DNA from: Bordetella sp. FB-8
GTDB taxonomy: Bacteria > Pseudomonadota > Gammaproteobacteria > Burkholderiales > Burkholderiaceae_B
Length of the DNA stretch: 64,000 bases
Direction of reading: 5' to 3'
NCBI RefSeq assembly: GCF_000382185.1
Contig: NZ_KB907784.1
Location: 2,427,633 to 2,491,632 of the forward strand
Shown here: piece by piece, positions 26,648 to 36,006 of the stretch
Position numbering within the stretch: the stretch's first letter is position 1
Layout: each line of letters begins with the position of its first letter
Made by a program: the position numbers and the translations under genes
The notes under the pieces: generated by a model
What the model saw: only the letters and a program-made list of their open reading frames with translations
What the model was told of the DNA's origin: nothing
Database searches by the model: none

Positions 26648-28905
26648 TGCGGCGCGTGCTGGCGGCCTGTACGGCTTTTGCGGTCGCGGCGCTGATGCTG
26701 CTCGCCGGTCTGTCGGGCTGCTCGCCCGACAACCCCATCAATAGTCCCTATCCCGACGCCAGCCTGGCCCGCAACACGCTCTACACCGCCTTCGCCGGAC
26801 GCTCGCCCAAGTACCTCGACCCCGCCAGTTCCTACTCGACCGACGAGACGCCCTATACCTACAATATCTACGAGCCGCTTTACGGCTATCACTATCTGAG
26901 GCGGCCATATACGCTGGTGCCGCGCGCGGCAGCCTCGATCGACCCGCCGCGGTACCTGGACGCGCAGGGCCATGTGCTGCCCGCCGACGCGCCGGGCGAC
27001 CAGATCGCCCAGAGCGACTACATCATCCGCATCCGCCCCGGCATACGCTATCAGCCGCATCCGGCGCTGGCCCGCCGTGCCGACGGCAGCGATGTCTACG
27101 ATCCCGTGCCGGCCGGCGTGCTTGCGCGGGCCTATGCCATTACCGATTTCAAGCAGACGGGTACGCGCGAGCTGACGGCCCAGGACTACGTCTACGGTTT
27201 CCGGCGCCTGGCCAGTCCGCGCGTAGTCTCGCCCATTTTTGCGCTGATGGCGCAGTACGTGGTGGGCCTGAAGGAATACGGCGACGTGCTGCGCAAACGG
27301 GATGCGGCCTTGCGTCAGGGACTGCCGGCGGGCACGCGCGATCTGCCCTGGCTGGACCTGCGCCCGGCCGACGGCTTTACCGGCGTGCAGGCGCTGGACG
27401 ATCACACCCTGCTCATCCGCGTGAAGGGCAAGTATCCGCAGTTCAAGTATTGGCTCGCCATGACCTTCACCGCGCCGGTGCCCTGGGAGGCGGACCGCTT
27501 CTATAGTCAGCCCGGCATGGCCGAGCACGATCTGTCGCTCAACACCTGGCCCATAGGCACCGGTCCCTATATGCTGGTGCAGAACCTGCCCAACCGGCGC
27601 CTGGTACTGCAGCGCAATCCCAATTTTCACGGCGAGCCTTACCCATGCGAGGGGGCGCCCGGCGACCGCGCGCGCGGCCTGCTGGCCGATTGCGGCAAGC
27701 CTACGCCCTTCATCGACCGCATCGTGTTCAGCAATGAAAAGGAAGCGGTGCCCCTGAGCGGCAAGTTCATCCAGGGTTATTACGATATTCCCCAGGCTGA
27801 CCGCGGCGACTACGGCGTGGCCATGCGCGTGGCGGCGGACGATTCGGCCGACAAGGCCAGGCTCTATCGCGAACACGGCATCCGCCTGCCCACTTCGGTG
27901 GCGATGACCGAAATGTACATGGGCTTTAACTGGCTCGACCCGGTGGTGGGACGCGGCGACACCCCCGAGCAGCAGGAAAAGAACCGTAAGCTGCGCCTGG
28001 CCATCAGCATTGCCTTCGACTGGGAGGCGCACGTGGCCGTGTTCGAGAACGGGCAGGCGCAGGTGGCATACGGCCCACTGCCCCCGGGCGTGCTGGGCTA
28101 CGAGGCGCCGCCGGCCGGATACGATCCGCAAGTCTACGATCTGGTCGACGGCAAGCCTGTGCGCAAATCCCTGGCGCAAGCCAGGCGCTTGCTGGCCCAG
28201 GCCGGCTATCCCGACGGGCGCAGCAGCAAGACGGGCCAGCCGCTGGTGCTTTACTACGACGCGACCGGGGGCGCGGGCGGCGACGCGCAATTCGATTGGA
28301 TGCGCCGCCAACTGGCCAGGATCGGCATTCAGCTGGACCTGCGCGCCACCGACTACAACCGTTTCCAGGACAAGATGCAGCGCGGCGCGGCGCAGCTGTT
28401 TTCCTGGGGCTGGGTGGCCGACTACCCCGACGCCGAGAACTTCCTTTTCCTGCTCTACGGCCCCAACGGCAAGGTCAAGTATGGCGGCGAGAACGCCGCG
28501 AATTACGAGAATCCGGAATTCGATAGGCTTTTCGAGCAGATGAAATACCTCGACGACGGCCCGCGCAAGGTCGAGCTGTTGCGGCGCATGGTGGCCATCG
28601 TGCAGCACGACGCGCCCTGGATGTTCGGCTACTTTCCGCTATCGGGCGCAGCCTATCAACAGTGGGTGGGCAACGCCAAGCCCACCGATATGGTGCGCAA
28701 CACGCTGCAGTACATGAAGATAGATCCGGCTTTGCGGTTGCGGCGTGTGCGTGAATGGAACCGGCCCATCTGGTGGCCGCTGGTCGCCTTCGCGCTGGCG
28801 GGCGCGCTGGCCGTGGCGGCGGCCTGGCGCACCGTCAAGCGGCGCGATGCCCAGGCGGCGCTGCCTGCGGCAGCGGCGGATCGATCGAGGCAGGAGAGGG
28901 CATGA
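26647..28905 (+). CDS. Peptide-type ABC transporter substrate-binding lipoprotein with C-terminal membrane helix
   Basis: A 752-residue family 5 solute-binding protein (DppA/OppA-like). The N-terminal signal MRRVLAACTAFAVAALMLLA ends in a lipobox-like GLSGC. The binding fold is seen in LDPASSYSTDETPYTYNIYEPLYG, ELTAQDYVYGFRRLASP, IGTGPYMLVQNLPNRRLVLQ and the C-terminal lobe FSWGWVADYPDAENFLFLLYG. It is much longer than usual (about 500-550). Unusually, near the C-terminus there is a likely membrane helix (WWPLVAFALAGALAVAAAW) followed by an Arg/Lys-rich tail, so the protein may be anchored at both ends. The ATG overlaps the upstream nuclease stop, and its own stop overlaps the next ATG (ATGA). 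Confidence 0.88.
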   Translation: MRRVLAACTAFAVAALMLLAGLSGCSPDNPINSPYPDASLARNTLYTAFAGRSPKYLDPASSYSTDETPYTYNIYEPLYGYHYLRRPYTLVPRAAASIDPPRYLDAQGHVLPADAPGDQIAQSDYIIRIRPGIRYQPHPALARRADGSDVYDPVPAGVLARAYAITDFKQTGTRELTAQDYVYGFRRLASPRVVSPIFALMAQYVVGLKEYGDVLRKRDAALRQGLPAGTRDLPWLDLRPADGFTGVQALDDHTLLIRVKGKYPQFKYWLAMTFTAPVPWEADRFYSQPGMAEHDLSLNTWPIGTGPYMLVQNLPNRRLVLQRNPNFHGEPYPCEGAPGDRARGLLADCGKPTPFIDRIVFSNEKEAVPLSGKFIQGYYDIPQADRGDYGVAMRVAADDSADKARLYREHGIRLPTSVAMTEMYMGFNWLDPVVGRGDTPEQQEKNRKLRLAISIAFDWEAHVAVFENGQAQVAYGPLPPGVLGYEAPPAGYDPQVYDLVDGKPVRKSLAQARRLLAQAGYPDGRSSKTGQPLVLYYDATGGAGGDAQFDWMRRQLARIGIQLDLRATDYNRFQDKMQRGAAQLFSWGWVADYPDAENFLFLLYGPNGKVKYGGENAANYENPEFDRLFEQMKYLDDGPRKVELLRRMVAIVQHDAPWMFGYFPLSGAAYQQWVGNAKPTDMVRNTLQYMKIDPALRLRRVREWNRPIWWPLVAFALAGALAVAAAWRTVKRRDAQAALPAAAADRSRQERA

Positions 28906-29879
28906 TCGCTTATATCCTGCGGCGCCTGATCTACGGCGTGCTGATCCTGGTGGGCGTCAATCTCCTGACCTTCGTGCTGTTTTTCGCGGTGAACACGCCC
29001 GACGACATGGCGCGCTTGGCCATAGGTGGGCAGCGCGCCAGCCCTCAGGCCCTGCAGAGGTGGAAGACCGAGCACGGCTACGACAAGCCGCTGTTCTATA
29101 ACACGACCGAGCAGGGTGCACGGCGCTATATCGACACAGTCTTCTACCAGCGCTCGGTGCCGCTGCTTTTCATGGATTTCGGCGTGTCCGACGCAGGGCG
29201 CGACATAGGCCGTGAAATCCGCGCGCGCATGGGACCCAGCCTGGCCCTGGCGCTACCCACCTTCATCCTGGGTTTGGCAAGCAGTGTGGCTTTCGCGCTG
29301 ATGCTGGTGTATTTCCACACTACGCGGCTGGATTTCTGGGGCGTAGTCGCTTGCGTTGCGATGCTGTCGATATCAGGGCTTTTCTACATCATCGCGGGGC
29401 AGTGGCTGTTTTCCAAGGTGCTGCGTCTGGTGCCGTATTCGGGCTATTCGGGCGGGTGGGACATGATCAAGTTCCTGGCCCTGCCGGTGGCGGTGGCGGT
29501 GGTGGCCGGCTTGGGTTCGAATGCACGCTTCTATCGCACGCTGTTCCTGGAGGAGATAGGTAAGGACTACGTGCGCACTGCGCGGGCCAAGGGTCTTGGC
29601 GAGGCAGTCGTACTGTTTCGCCACGTGCTCAGGAACGCCATGCTGCCTATTCTGACCGGCGCCGTGTCGGCTATCCCTCTGCTGTTCATGGGTAGCCTGA
29701 TATCCGAATCCTTCTTCGGCATTCCCGGCCTGGGCAGCTACACCATCGATGCCCTCAACGCGCAGGACTTCGCCATCGTGCGGTCCATGGTGTTTCTGGG
29801 ATCGGCCCTGTATATCGTAGGCCTGATTCTGGCCGATGTTTCCTACACGCTGGTCGATCCCCGCGTGCGTTTCGAATAG
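28902..29879 (+). CDS. Peptide-type ABC transporter permease (DppB-like)
   Basis: A 325-residue integral membrane permease. The N-terminus MIAYILRRLIYGVLILVGVNLLTFVLFF is typical of DppB/OppB proteins. The cytoplasmic EAA loop is DYVRTARAKGLGEAVVLFRHVLRNAMLPILT, which contacts the ATPase. The C-terminal FGIPGLGSYTIDALNAQDF and LVDPRVRFE are family features. An extra soluble stretch after the first helix (residues 40-95) is longer than usual. The ATG overlaps the binding-protein stop, so translation is probably coupled. Confidence 0.93.
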   Translation: MIAYILRRLIYGVLILVGVNLLTFVLFFAVNTPDDMARLAIGGQRASPQALQRWKTEHGYDKPLFYNTTEQGARRYIDTVFYQRSVPLLFMDFGVSDAGRDIGREIRARMGPSLALALPTFILGLASSVAFALMLVYFHTTRLDFWGVVACVAMLSISGLFYIIAGQWLFSKVLRLVPYSGYSGGWDMIKFLALPVAVAVVAGLGSNARFYRTLFLEEIGKDYVRTARAKGLGEAVVLFRHVLRNAMLPILTGAVSAIPLLFMGSLISESFFGIPGLGSYTIDALNAQDFAIVRSMVFLGSALYIVGLILADVSYTLVDPRVRFE

Positions 29880-29892
29880 CGAGGAGAGCGGC

Positions 29893-31350
29893 ATGCCGTT
29901 CAAACCCGTTCTGCTCTGGACCGACGCCGCGCTGTTCCTGATGCTCGCTTGCGTCTTACTCTACGCGGTGCGCGTCGCGCGCAGCGCGACCTTGCGCGCG
30001 ACGTGGTCGCAGGTCGCGCACAGCGCGCCGGCCATGTGCTCGGCGATCGTGCTGCTGGTGCTGGTCGCCGCGGGCCTGCTCGATTCCCTGCACTACCAGC
30101 CGCGCCTGCCGCCTGCGTCCGCAGCGCCCGCGCATGCGGGCGCGGTGTATTCGCCGGCCGTGCGTTCGGCGCTGGACGGCCTGTTCGATGCCACGGTTCT
30201 CACGCATCCCGAAAAGACCTATTCCGCGCCGCTGGCGTGGCGCCAATTCACCAAAGAAACCATGCTGATGCACGGTCAGCCGGTGCGCGATTTTCCGCGC
30301 CTGAAATATGGGGGTGCGTATTTGGCCGACCCCGCCACCCAATGGCGGCCGGATGTTTTCATGCGCCTGGGATGGGGCATGCTCGGCGGTGTGGCGGCTG
30401 CGCTTGTTGCGGGCGCCCTCCTGGGGGCGGCCTTGTCCAGCCGTCATGGCGGCTGGCGGCGCGCGCTGGGTGCCGTGGGCCGCAACCGCACGCAGTTGCC
30501 CTGGCGCGCGATGCTCTGCACTGTCGCGGCACTATGTCTGCTGATTGGCGCAGTGGCCGGCCTGGCCAGTGGCTACCACGTGCTGGGCACCGACCGCACC
30601 GGCAACGACGTGTTGTGGCAGTGCATAAAGAGCGTGCGCACGGCGCTGGTGATAGGCAGCCTGACCACGGCCGCCATGCTGCCGCCGGCTATTTTCTTCG
30701 GCATCGCGGCGGGCTATTTCAAAGGCGGTATCGATATTGCCATCCAGTATCTCTACACCACCATCACCTCTATTCCGGGGGTGCTGCTGGTGGCTGCCTG
30801 CTCGCTGATGATGCAGGTTTACATCGATCGCCATGCCGAGTTCTTCGATACCTCGGCGGCGCGGGCCGATCTGCGCCTTTTTCTGCTGTGCATGATCCTG
30901 GGCCTGACCGGTTGGGACGGCCTGTGCCGTCTGTTGCGGGCCGAGACGCTCAAGCTGCGCGAGCTCGACTACGTTCAGGCGGCGCGCGCCTTCGGCGTTT
31001 CGAACTGGCGCATCATGCGCCGGCACCTGCTGCCTAACGTCATGCACCTGATCCTCATTACCGTGGTTCTGCAGTTCTCCAGCCTGGTCCTGTACGAGGC
31101 GGTGCTGTCCTATCTTGGCATAGGCGTGGACCCGAGCATGAACTCCTTCGGTTCGATGATAGACAGGTCGCGCTACGAGATGTCGCGCGATCCGATGGTC
31201 TGGTGGGGCCTGCTTTCCGCCTTCGTTTTCATGCTGACCTTGGTGCTCGCGGCCAATCTGTTCGCCGATGCGGTGCGCGACGCCCTCGATCCCCGCCTGC
31301 GCCGGCGCCGCACCGGCAGGGCCGTGGCGGATACGGGAGCTTCTCCATGA
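29893..31350 (+). CDS. Peptide-type ABC transporter permease (DppC-like), long form
   Basis: A 485-residue permease, about 180 residues longer than typical DppC. The usual DppC core begins late, at GYHVLGTDRTGNDVLWQCI near residue 230. It contains an EAA loop (DYVQAARAFGVSNWRIMRRHLLPNVMH) and SYLGIGVDPSMNSFGSMI. The extra N-terminal half has two or three predicted membrane helices and a soluble stretch with many Pro and Ala residues. It lies 13 bp after the first permease, and its TGA overlaps the ATPase ATG. The extension is real open reading frame, with no competing start near the core. Confidence 0.9.
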   Translation: MPFKPVLLWTDAALFLMLACVLLYAVRVARSATLRATWSQVAHSAPAMCSAIVLLVLVAAGLLDSLHYQPRLPPASAAPAHAGAVYSPAVRSALDGLFDATVLTHPEKTYSAPLAWRQFTKETMLMHGQPVRDFPRLKYGGAYLADPATQWRPDVFMRLGWGMLGGVAAALVAGALLGAALSSRHGGWRRALGAVGRNRTQLPWRAMLCTVAALCLLIGAVAGLASGYHVLGTDRTGNDVLWQCIKSVRTALVIGSLTTAAMLPPAIFFGIAAGYFKGGIDIAIQYLYTTITSIPGVLLVAACSLMMQVYIDRHAEFFDTSAARADLRLFLLCMILGLTGWDGLCRLLRAETLKLRELDYVQAARAFGVSNWRIMRRHLLPNVMHLILITVVLQFSSLVLYEAVLSYLGIGVDPSMNSFGSMIDRSRYEMSRDPMVWWGLLSAFVFMLTLVLAANLFADAVRDALDPRLRRRRTGRAVADTGASP

Positions 31351-33074
31351 ACGTGCCGTTGCTCGAGGTGGCGGATCTGAGCGTGGATCTGGCCGGCGAA
31401 TCCGGCGTAATGCAGGCCGTCAGGCGGCTGCGCTTTGCGATCGATCGAGGCGAAACCTTCGCGCTGGTGGGCGAATCCGGCTGCGGCAAGAGCCTGATGG
31501 CGTTGGCTTTACTGCGCCTGCTGCCGCAGGCCGGACGCATCGTCGCCGGTGAGGTCCGCCTCGAAGGCAGGGACTTGAACCGCTTGCCGGAATCGGCCAT
31601 GCGAGCCGTGCGCGGTGCGCGCATGGGCATCGTCTTCCAGGAGCCGGCCACCAGCCTGAATCCGGTCATGCGGGTGGGCGAGCAGATCATGGAGGTCTTG
31701 CGCGCGCATACCGCGCTGCGCGGCGCGGCGGCGCGCGAGCGGGCGGCGCATTGGCTGGGCCGCGTCGGCATCGCCGATGCCGTGAGGCGACTGGACGACT
31801 ATCCCTTCCAGTTCTCCGGCGGGCAGAAGCAGCGCATCATGATCGCCATCGCACTGGCCGCCGAACCGGGGCTGCTCATCGCCGACGAGCCAACCACCGC
31901 TCTGGATGTGACCGTGCAGGCCCAGGTGCTGGCGCTGCTGGCCGATATCCAGCGCGAGCTGGGCATGGCGGTGCTGCTCATCACACATGATCTGGCCGTG
32001 GTTCGCCAAGTGGCCCAGCATGTGGCCCTGATGCGCGCAGGCGAGATCGTCGCAAGCGCGTCGGCAACCGATTTCTTCGCCGCGCCGGACCATCCTTACG
32101 CGTTGCAGTTGTTCGAGGCCATTCCTACGTATGCCAAGCGGGGCCGCCCCCTGTCGCCGGCCGGGCGGCAGGCCATGAAGGTGGCTGCCGCGCAGCCGGC
32201 GCCGGCTGCCGTTGTTTCCCGCGTTCCATCCGCTTGCGACATCCCACGGGAGATCCTGCTCGACGTGCGGGACTTGCGCGTGCAATACCCCGGAACAGGC
32301 CGGGCATGGCGGCGCGAATGGATCAAGGCGGTCGACGGCGTGAATTTCACCTTGGGCGTGGGCGAAACCCTGGCGCTTCTGGGCGAGTCGGGTTGTGGCA
32401 AGACCACCACCGCCCACGCCTTGCTCCGGCTGGCCGAAGGCGCCCGCGTCACGGGCAGCGCTCGGCTGGCCGGCCAAGACCTGCTGGCAGCCTCGCGTAC
32501 CGCGCTGCGCGGTCTGCGGCGAGACATCCAGATCGTGTTCCAGGATCCGTATGCTTCGCTCGACCCGCGCATGCGGGTGGGGGAAATACTGGACGAGGGG
32601 ATCGCTGCCCTGCGCCCCGAACTGGACCGTCCCGCGCGCGCGGGGCGTTCGCAAAATCTCTTGAGGCGTGTCGGCCTGCCCGCGGATTCGCTGCAGCGCT
32701 ACCCGCACGAATTTTCCGGCGGCCAGCGCCAGCGCATCGCCATTGCGCGGGCGCTGGCCGTCGAACCCAAGGTGCTGGTTTGCGACGAACCCACCTCAGC
32801 GCTGGATGTGTCGGTGCAGGCGCAAATACTGGATCTGCTGCGCGAGCTGCAAACCGAACTGGGCATCGCCTATCTTTTCATTACCCACAACTTCGGGGTG
32901 GTCGAATATCTGGCCGATCGCGTGGCGGTGATGCATGGGGGACGCATAGTCGAGAGCGATACGGCCTGGGCCGTGCTGCACGAACCGCGCCATGCCGTCA
33001 CGCGGCAGTTGCTGCAGGCCGTGCCCAGGCTGGATTTCTCATCGCCCGACGGCTACATGGAAATGCCCTATTGA
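31347..33074 (+). CDS. Peptide-type ABC transporter, two fused ATPase domains
   Basis: A 575-residue protein with tandem nucleotide-binding domains, like GsiA or YejF. The first domain has Walker A LVGESGCGKSLMALALL, Q-loop IVFQEPATSLNP, signature FSGGQKQRIMIAIALA and Walker B LLIADEPTTALD. The second has LLGESGCGKTTTAHALL, FQDPYASLDP, FSGGQRQRIAIARALA and LVCDEPTSALD. The first domain ends with the oligopeptide-transporter C-terminal tail (DHPYALQLFEAIP). It powers import through the two upstream permeases. An IS630 terminus lies 3 bp beyond the stop codon, but the length looks complete. Confidence 0.94.
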   Translation: MNVPLLEVADLSVDLAGESGVMQAVRRLRFAIDRGETFALVGESGCGKSLMALALLRLLPQAGRIVAGEVRLEGRDLNRLPESAMRAVRGARMGIVFQEPATSLNPVMRVGEQIMEVLRAHTALRGAAARERAAHWLGRVGIADAVRRLDDYPFQFSGGQKQRIMIAIALAAEPGLLIADEPTTALDVTVQAQVLALLADIQRELGMAVLLITHDLAVVRQVAQHVALMRAGEIVASASATDFFAAPDHPYALQLFEAIPTYAKRGRPLSPAGRQAMKVAAAQPAPAAVVSRVPSACDIPREILLDVRDLRVQYPGTGRAWRREWIKAVDGVNFTLGVGETLALLGESGCGKTTTAHALLRLAEGARVTGSARLAGQDLLAASRTALRGLRRDIQIVFQDPYASLDPRMRVGEILDEGIAALRPELDRPARAGRSQNLLRRVGLPADSLQRYPHEFSGGQRQRIAIARALAVEPKVLVCDEPTSALDVSVQAQILDLLRELQTELGIAYLFITHNFGVVEYLADRVAVMHGGRIVESDTAWAVLHEPRHAVTRQLLQAVPRLDFSSPDGYMEMPY

Positions 33075-33077
33075 TTC

Positions 33078-34179
33078 GGCCCTTAAACAGTATCAAGCAG
33101 CGTACTTGACGCGAGGATCGCGAAAGTAGGCTTTGACGCGTTCCGGCTCGCTGCCGATCACGGCCATATGTGCTTCGGTGGCGGCGCGAAGTTTGGCCTT
33201 GGTGCGTGCCGGTACCTTGCGACGGATAACGTGTTTGAGATCGGCGTTGAGACGTTCCTCCGGATTGAGTTCGGGGCTGTAGCTGGGTAGATAGAACACC
33301 TCCATCTGATCGACATGCTCGGCCAGCCACTGCTTGACCGGCTTGCAGTGATGCACGCCCAGGTTGTCCAGGATCAGAAACACCTTGCGCTCGGTGTCCG
33401 CGACCAGGGCCTCGAAAAACTCGATCAGCTTCTCGTGATTGAAATTGCCGTCGATGATCATCCAGCGCGCCTTGCCCTGGTTGGTCACGCTGGCCAGCAT
33501 GGACAGCTTCTGGCGCGTGCCACCCACTGCCATCGCTACCGGCGTCTTGCCTTTGGGGGCGTAACTGCGGCCACGCACATCGGTGTTCACCAGCGCCGTC
33601 TCATCACCCCAGTGAATCTCCGCACCCTCTGATTTGGCGCGTTCGGCGATGCCAGGATAGGTTTCATCCAGCCACGTGCGCACGGCTTCGGGCGACTGTT
33701 CATAGGCGCGCTTGATGGGCTTCTGCGGCGTGAAGCCCCAGCGCGCCAGATACTTTCCAACCGAGCGCAGGTGCAAGGTGATCTGGTAGTCGCGCTCGAT
33801 CAGCTCCTTCACGGCGGCACGGCTCCACAAGGCGAACTCCATCTTCAGCTGCTCCGGACGGTTGTCGCAGATCGTCTGACCGATCGTGGCTTCTTGCTCG
33901 ACGGTCAGTGCGCGTTTGTCGCCAGCGCTGCGGCCACGTTGACCTGGCGCCAGCGCCGCCATGCCCCCAGCGTTATAGCGGTCGATGATCTTGCACGTGG
34001 CTGAATAACTCAGTCCCACATCGCGCGCGATCTGCCGCTTGGTGAGCTTGCGCTTGTACGCCCGAATGACCTGGCGGCGGCGCTCGTGTTGTTCGGCCGG
34101 GCTGAGCCGGCGGGCGTCTTCGGTTTCCATGCGCTATCTGACCACAGCGCCAGCAATTAGTTCAGACTATTTATGGGCC
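33078..34179 (-). mobile_element. IS630-family insertion sequence
   Basis: Imperfect terminal repeats, GGCCCTTAAACAGT at 33078 and GGCCCATAAATAGT read inward from 34179, flank one intact transposase gene. The expected TA target duplication is not directly adjacent to these ends, so the true limits may differ by a few bases. The left end lies 3 bp past the stop codon of the ABC ATPase gene. Confidence 0.75.
33093..34130 (-). CDS. IS630-family transposase
   Basis: A 345-residue transposase with an N-terminal helix-turn-helix region (KLTKRQIARDVGLSYSATCK, then a winged-helix-like IKRAYEQSPEAV). The C-terminal DDE core shows IHWGDETALVNTD (first Asp), LILDNLGVHHCKPVKQWL (second Asp) and the characteristic YLPSYSPELNPEERLNADLK (Glu). 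The frame is full length and uninterrupted, so the element may be active. The ATG at 34130 gives a normal IS630 length. Confidence 0.93.
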   Translation of the reverse strand: METEDARRLSPAEQHERRRQVIRAYKRKLTKRQIARDVGLSYSATCKIIDRYNAGGMAALAPGQRGRSAGDKRALTVEQEATIGQTICDNRPEQLKMEFALWSRAAVKELIERDYQITLHLRSVGKYLARWGFTPQKPIKRAYEQSPEAVRTWLDETYPGIAERAKSEGAEIHWGDETALVNTDVRGRSYAPKGKTPVAMAVGGTRQKLSMLASVTNQGKARWMIIDGNFNHEKLIEFFEALVADTERKVFLILDNLGVHHCKPVKQWLAEHVDQMEVFYLPSYSPELNPEERLNADLKHVIRRKVPARTKAKLRAATEAHMAVIGSEPERVKAYFRDPRVKYAA

Positions 34180-34304
34180 TTATCTATAATGCGATAAGAT
34201 AGCGGGTTTTCCTGAAAGCCTGATTGTTGATGGAAGCTTTGCCGGTGAAGGCAAGTTGCGGGCGTTTGGGGCGTTTTTTGGAGTCAAGCCCGTGATGGCG
34301 GGTA

Positions 34305-34333
34305 TTCGTAATTGGGCGATAAGTTGCTATAGT
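34305..34333 (+). promoter_or_regulatory. Putative sigma-70 promoter of the DUF2968 gene
   Basis: TTCGTA (34305-34310) and TATAGT (34328-34333) are spaced by 17 bp, with the -10 hexamer 35 bp upstream of the ATG at 34368. The -35 box is weak. The surrounding DNA is distinctly more AT-rich than the genes. Confidence 0.4.
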
Positions 34334-34367
34334 TAAAAGATTGTTTCTCAAAAGGATGGCACACGAC

Positions 34368-35306
34368 ATGCATCAGTTTGGTCTACTGCGCGCCGGCAAG
34401 GTCTTGCGCGCGGCGCTGGCCTGCGCAGCCTTGATAGGCTTGAGCGCCTGCGCGACCAATCCGTCGTCGTCCGAGGCCTCCCCCGTCGCCGCGAAACCGG
34501 CAGCGCAGGCTACAGAGCCCGTCGCGCCGCAGGCCGATGTGCCGGTCTCCAACACCACCGTGGCCGAACTGCAGGGCCTCATCCGGGATCACAAAGTCGA
34601 CGAGCTGCGCACCATCTACAACGCCAGCTACGGCGCCAGCATGCTCTTTAAGCCGGACGATCTGACCTATTATGTTGTGCTTTTCCAACAACGTAATTTC
34701 TGGCAGGTCGTCAAAACCCAATCCTTCCAGCAGGCCGATATGGCCTACCGTGCCTTTGTCGCCCGCACGGCCGAACTAGCCCAGGCCGATTTCGAGCGCA
34801 TCCGCCTGGAAGCGGAAAACGCCAAGGCACAAGAACTGCTCAACGCCCGCCTGGCTCGCCTGAGCACCTTGCAGGCCGATCAAGCGCTGCGCCAGCAGCA
34901 GGACCAACTGGTAGCTGCCCGGCAGAACCAGATCAACGCCGAAACCGATCGCCTGAACCAGCAGCAAGAGATCGCCCGTTCGCAGCTGAACAATCTGCAG
35001 CGTCAGATCGATGCCTTGCAGGCTGAGCAGAACCGCCTCTTGGGCATCGTCAATCATCCGGTGCCTTCCAGGCGCTACGTCAGGCCGGCGCATCGGACTT
35101 ATAGAAAGCCCTATTCGCATTCTTACCACAGCAGAACGCCCGTCCACAGGGTTCCCGCCGCGCATGCTGCCAAGGTGCCGGCAGCGCCTCAGGTGCCCGC
35201 GCCGCGTGCTGCGGATGCACCGCCTCCCGCCGCCGCACCGCAGGCTGGCGCAGCGGCTGCCCCGGCGCCCCGGCAGGCGTCCCCAGCGGCATCCCAGGCG
35301 CAGTAA
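34368..35306 (+). CDS. DUF2968 family lipoprotein
   Basis: A 312-residue protein with a signal peptide and lipobox (LIGLSACATNP). The DUF2968 region follows a Pro/Ala linker: TVAELQGLIRDHKVDELRTI, ASMLFKPDDLTYYVVLFQQR and NFWQVVKTQ. A long coiled coil spans residues 130-235 (many Gln, Glu and Leu heptads, for example QQQEIARSQLNNLQRQIDAL). The C-terminal 75 residues are Pro/Ala-rich with His and Arg. The likely location is the periplasmic face of a membrane; the function is unknown. The start at 34368 lies 11 bp after AAAAGGA. Confidence 0.87.
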   Translation: MHQFGLLRAGKVLRAALACAALIGLSACATNPSSSEASPVAAKPAAQATEPVAPQADVPVSNTTVAELQGLIRDHKVDELRTIYNASYGASMLFKPDDLTYYVVLFQQRNFWQVVKTQSFQQADMAYRAFVARTAELAQADFERIRLEAENAKAQELLNARLARLSTLQADQALRQQQDQLVAARQNQINAETDRLNQQQEIARSQLNNLQRQIDALQAEQNRLLGIVNHPVPSRRYVRPAHRTYRKPYSHSYHSRTPVHRVPAAHAAKVPAAPQVPAPRAADAPPPAAAPQAGAAAAPAPRQASPAASQAQ

Positions 35307-35423
35307 AGACGATGTGTGCCGCCGGCCCTGTCTGGCGGCACCCGCTTGCTGGCGGGTGCATCCGATTTGGCCAGCCGGGCCTGTTGCCCTTGTGTTGGCG
35401 CCTTTCGCGCCCATATTGAAGTC

Positions 35424-35885
35424 ATGGCACTCAAAGTTTTCGACCTTCAATGCGAGCACGGCCACGTCTTCGAGGGGTGGTTTGCCTCGCACGACGACTA
35501 CGATACCCAGCGCGCCCGGGGACTGGTCGCATGCCCCATGTGCGACTCCAAGGAGATCGCCAAGCGCCTGTCGGCGCCGCACCTGAACGTTTCGCATCTG
35601 CACGCGCCCGAGTCCGCGTCGCCAGCGCCTGCGGCGGGCATGGATGAGAAGGCCGTCATGGCCGCTCTGCAGGCCCGCGTTATGCGCCAGGTGCGCGAGC
35701 TGGTGCGCTCGACCGAGAACGTCGGTGCGCGCTTTGCCCAAGAGGCCCGCCGCATCCATGAGGGTGAGGTCGACGAGCGCCCCATCCGCGGCACCGCGAC
35801 CCAGCAAGAGCGCGCGGAGCTGGCCGAGGACGGCATCGAAGTTTTGGCGCTACCGGCCTTCCTGGACGACGGCCCGTTGCAGTAA
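35424..35885 (+). CDS. DUF1178 family protein
   Basis: A 153-residue cytoplasmic protein of the DUF1178 family. The N-terminus MALKVFDLQCEHGHVFEGWF and the following CPMCDS give a rubredoxin-like CxxC zinc-ribbon pattern with the earlier Cys. The helical C-terminal half (AVMAALQARVMRQVRELV, then ENVGARFAQEARRIHEGE) is typical, ending in ELAEDGIEVLALP. Its molecular role is not known. It is closed by a good terminator at 35927. Confidence 0.9.
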   Translation: MALKVFDLQCEHGHVFEGWFASHDDYDTQRARGLVACPMCDSKEIAKRLSAPHLNVSHLHAPESASPAPAAGMDEKAVMAALQARVMRQVRELVRSTENVGARFAQEARRIHEGEVDERPIRGTATQQERAELAEDGIEVLALPAFLDDGPLQ

Positions 35886-35926
35886 ACGCCGGCCACGGCT
35901 TTCGATTCGAGCGGGTCCTGAATGAA

Positions 35927-35954
35927 AAAGCCCTCGGAACTTTCCGAGGGCTTT
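35927..35954. terminator. Intrinsic terminator between the DUF1178 gene and efp
   Basis: A 12-bp perfect stem AAAGCCCTCGGA / TCCGAGGGCTTT with an ACTT loop, preceded by AA and placed between convergent genes. Confidence 0.8.
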
Positions 35955-36006
35955 GCATATCGGCCGGCTCAGGGCCAGCCATGAACAAGGGATTGCGCTG
36001 CAGCGC

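Noticed and set aside
34180..34210. CTTATC ... GATAAG inverted pair next to the IS630 end
   Set aside because: Only six bases per arm, and no related copy or function was apparent; chance in AT-rich DNA.
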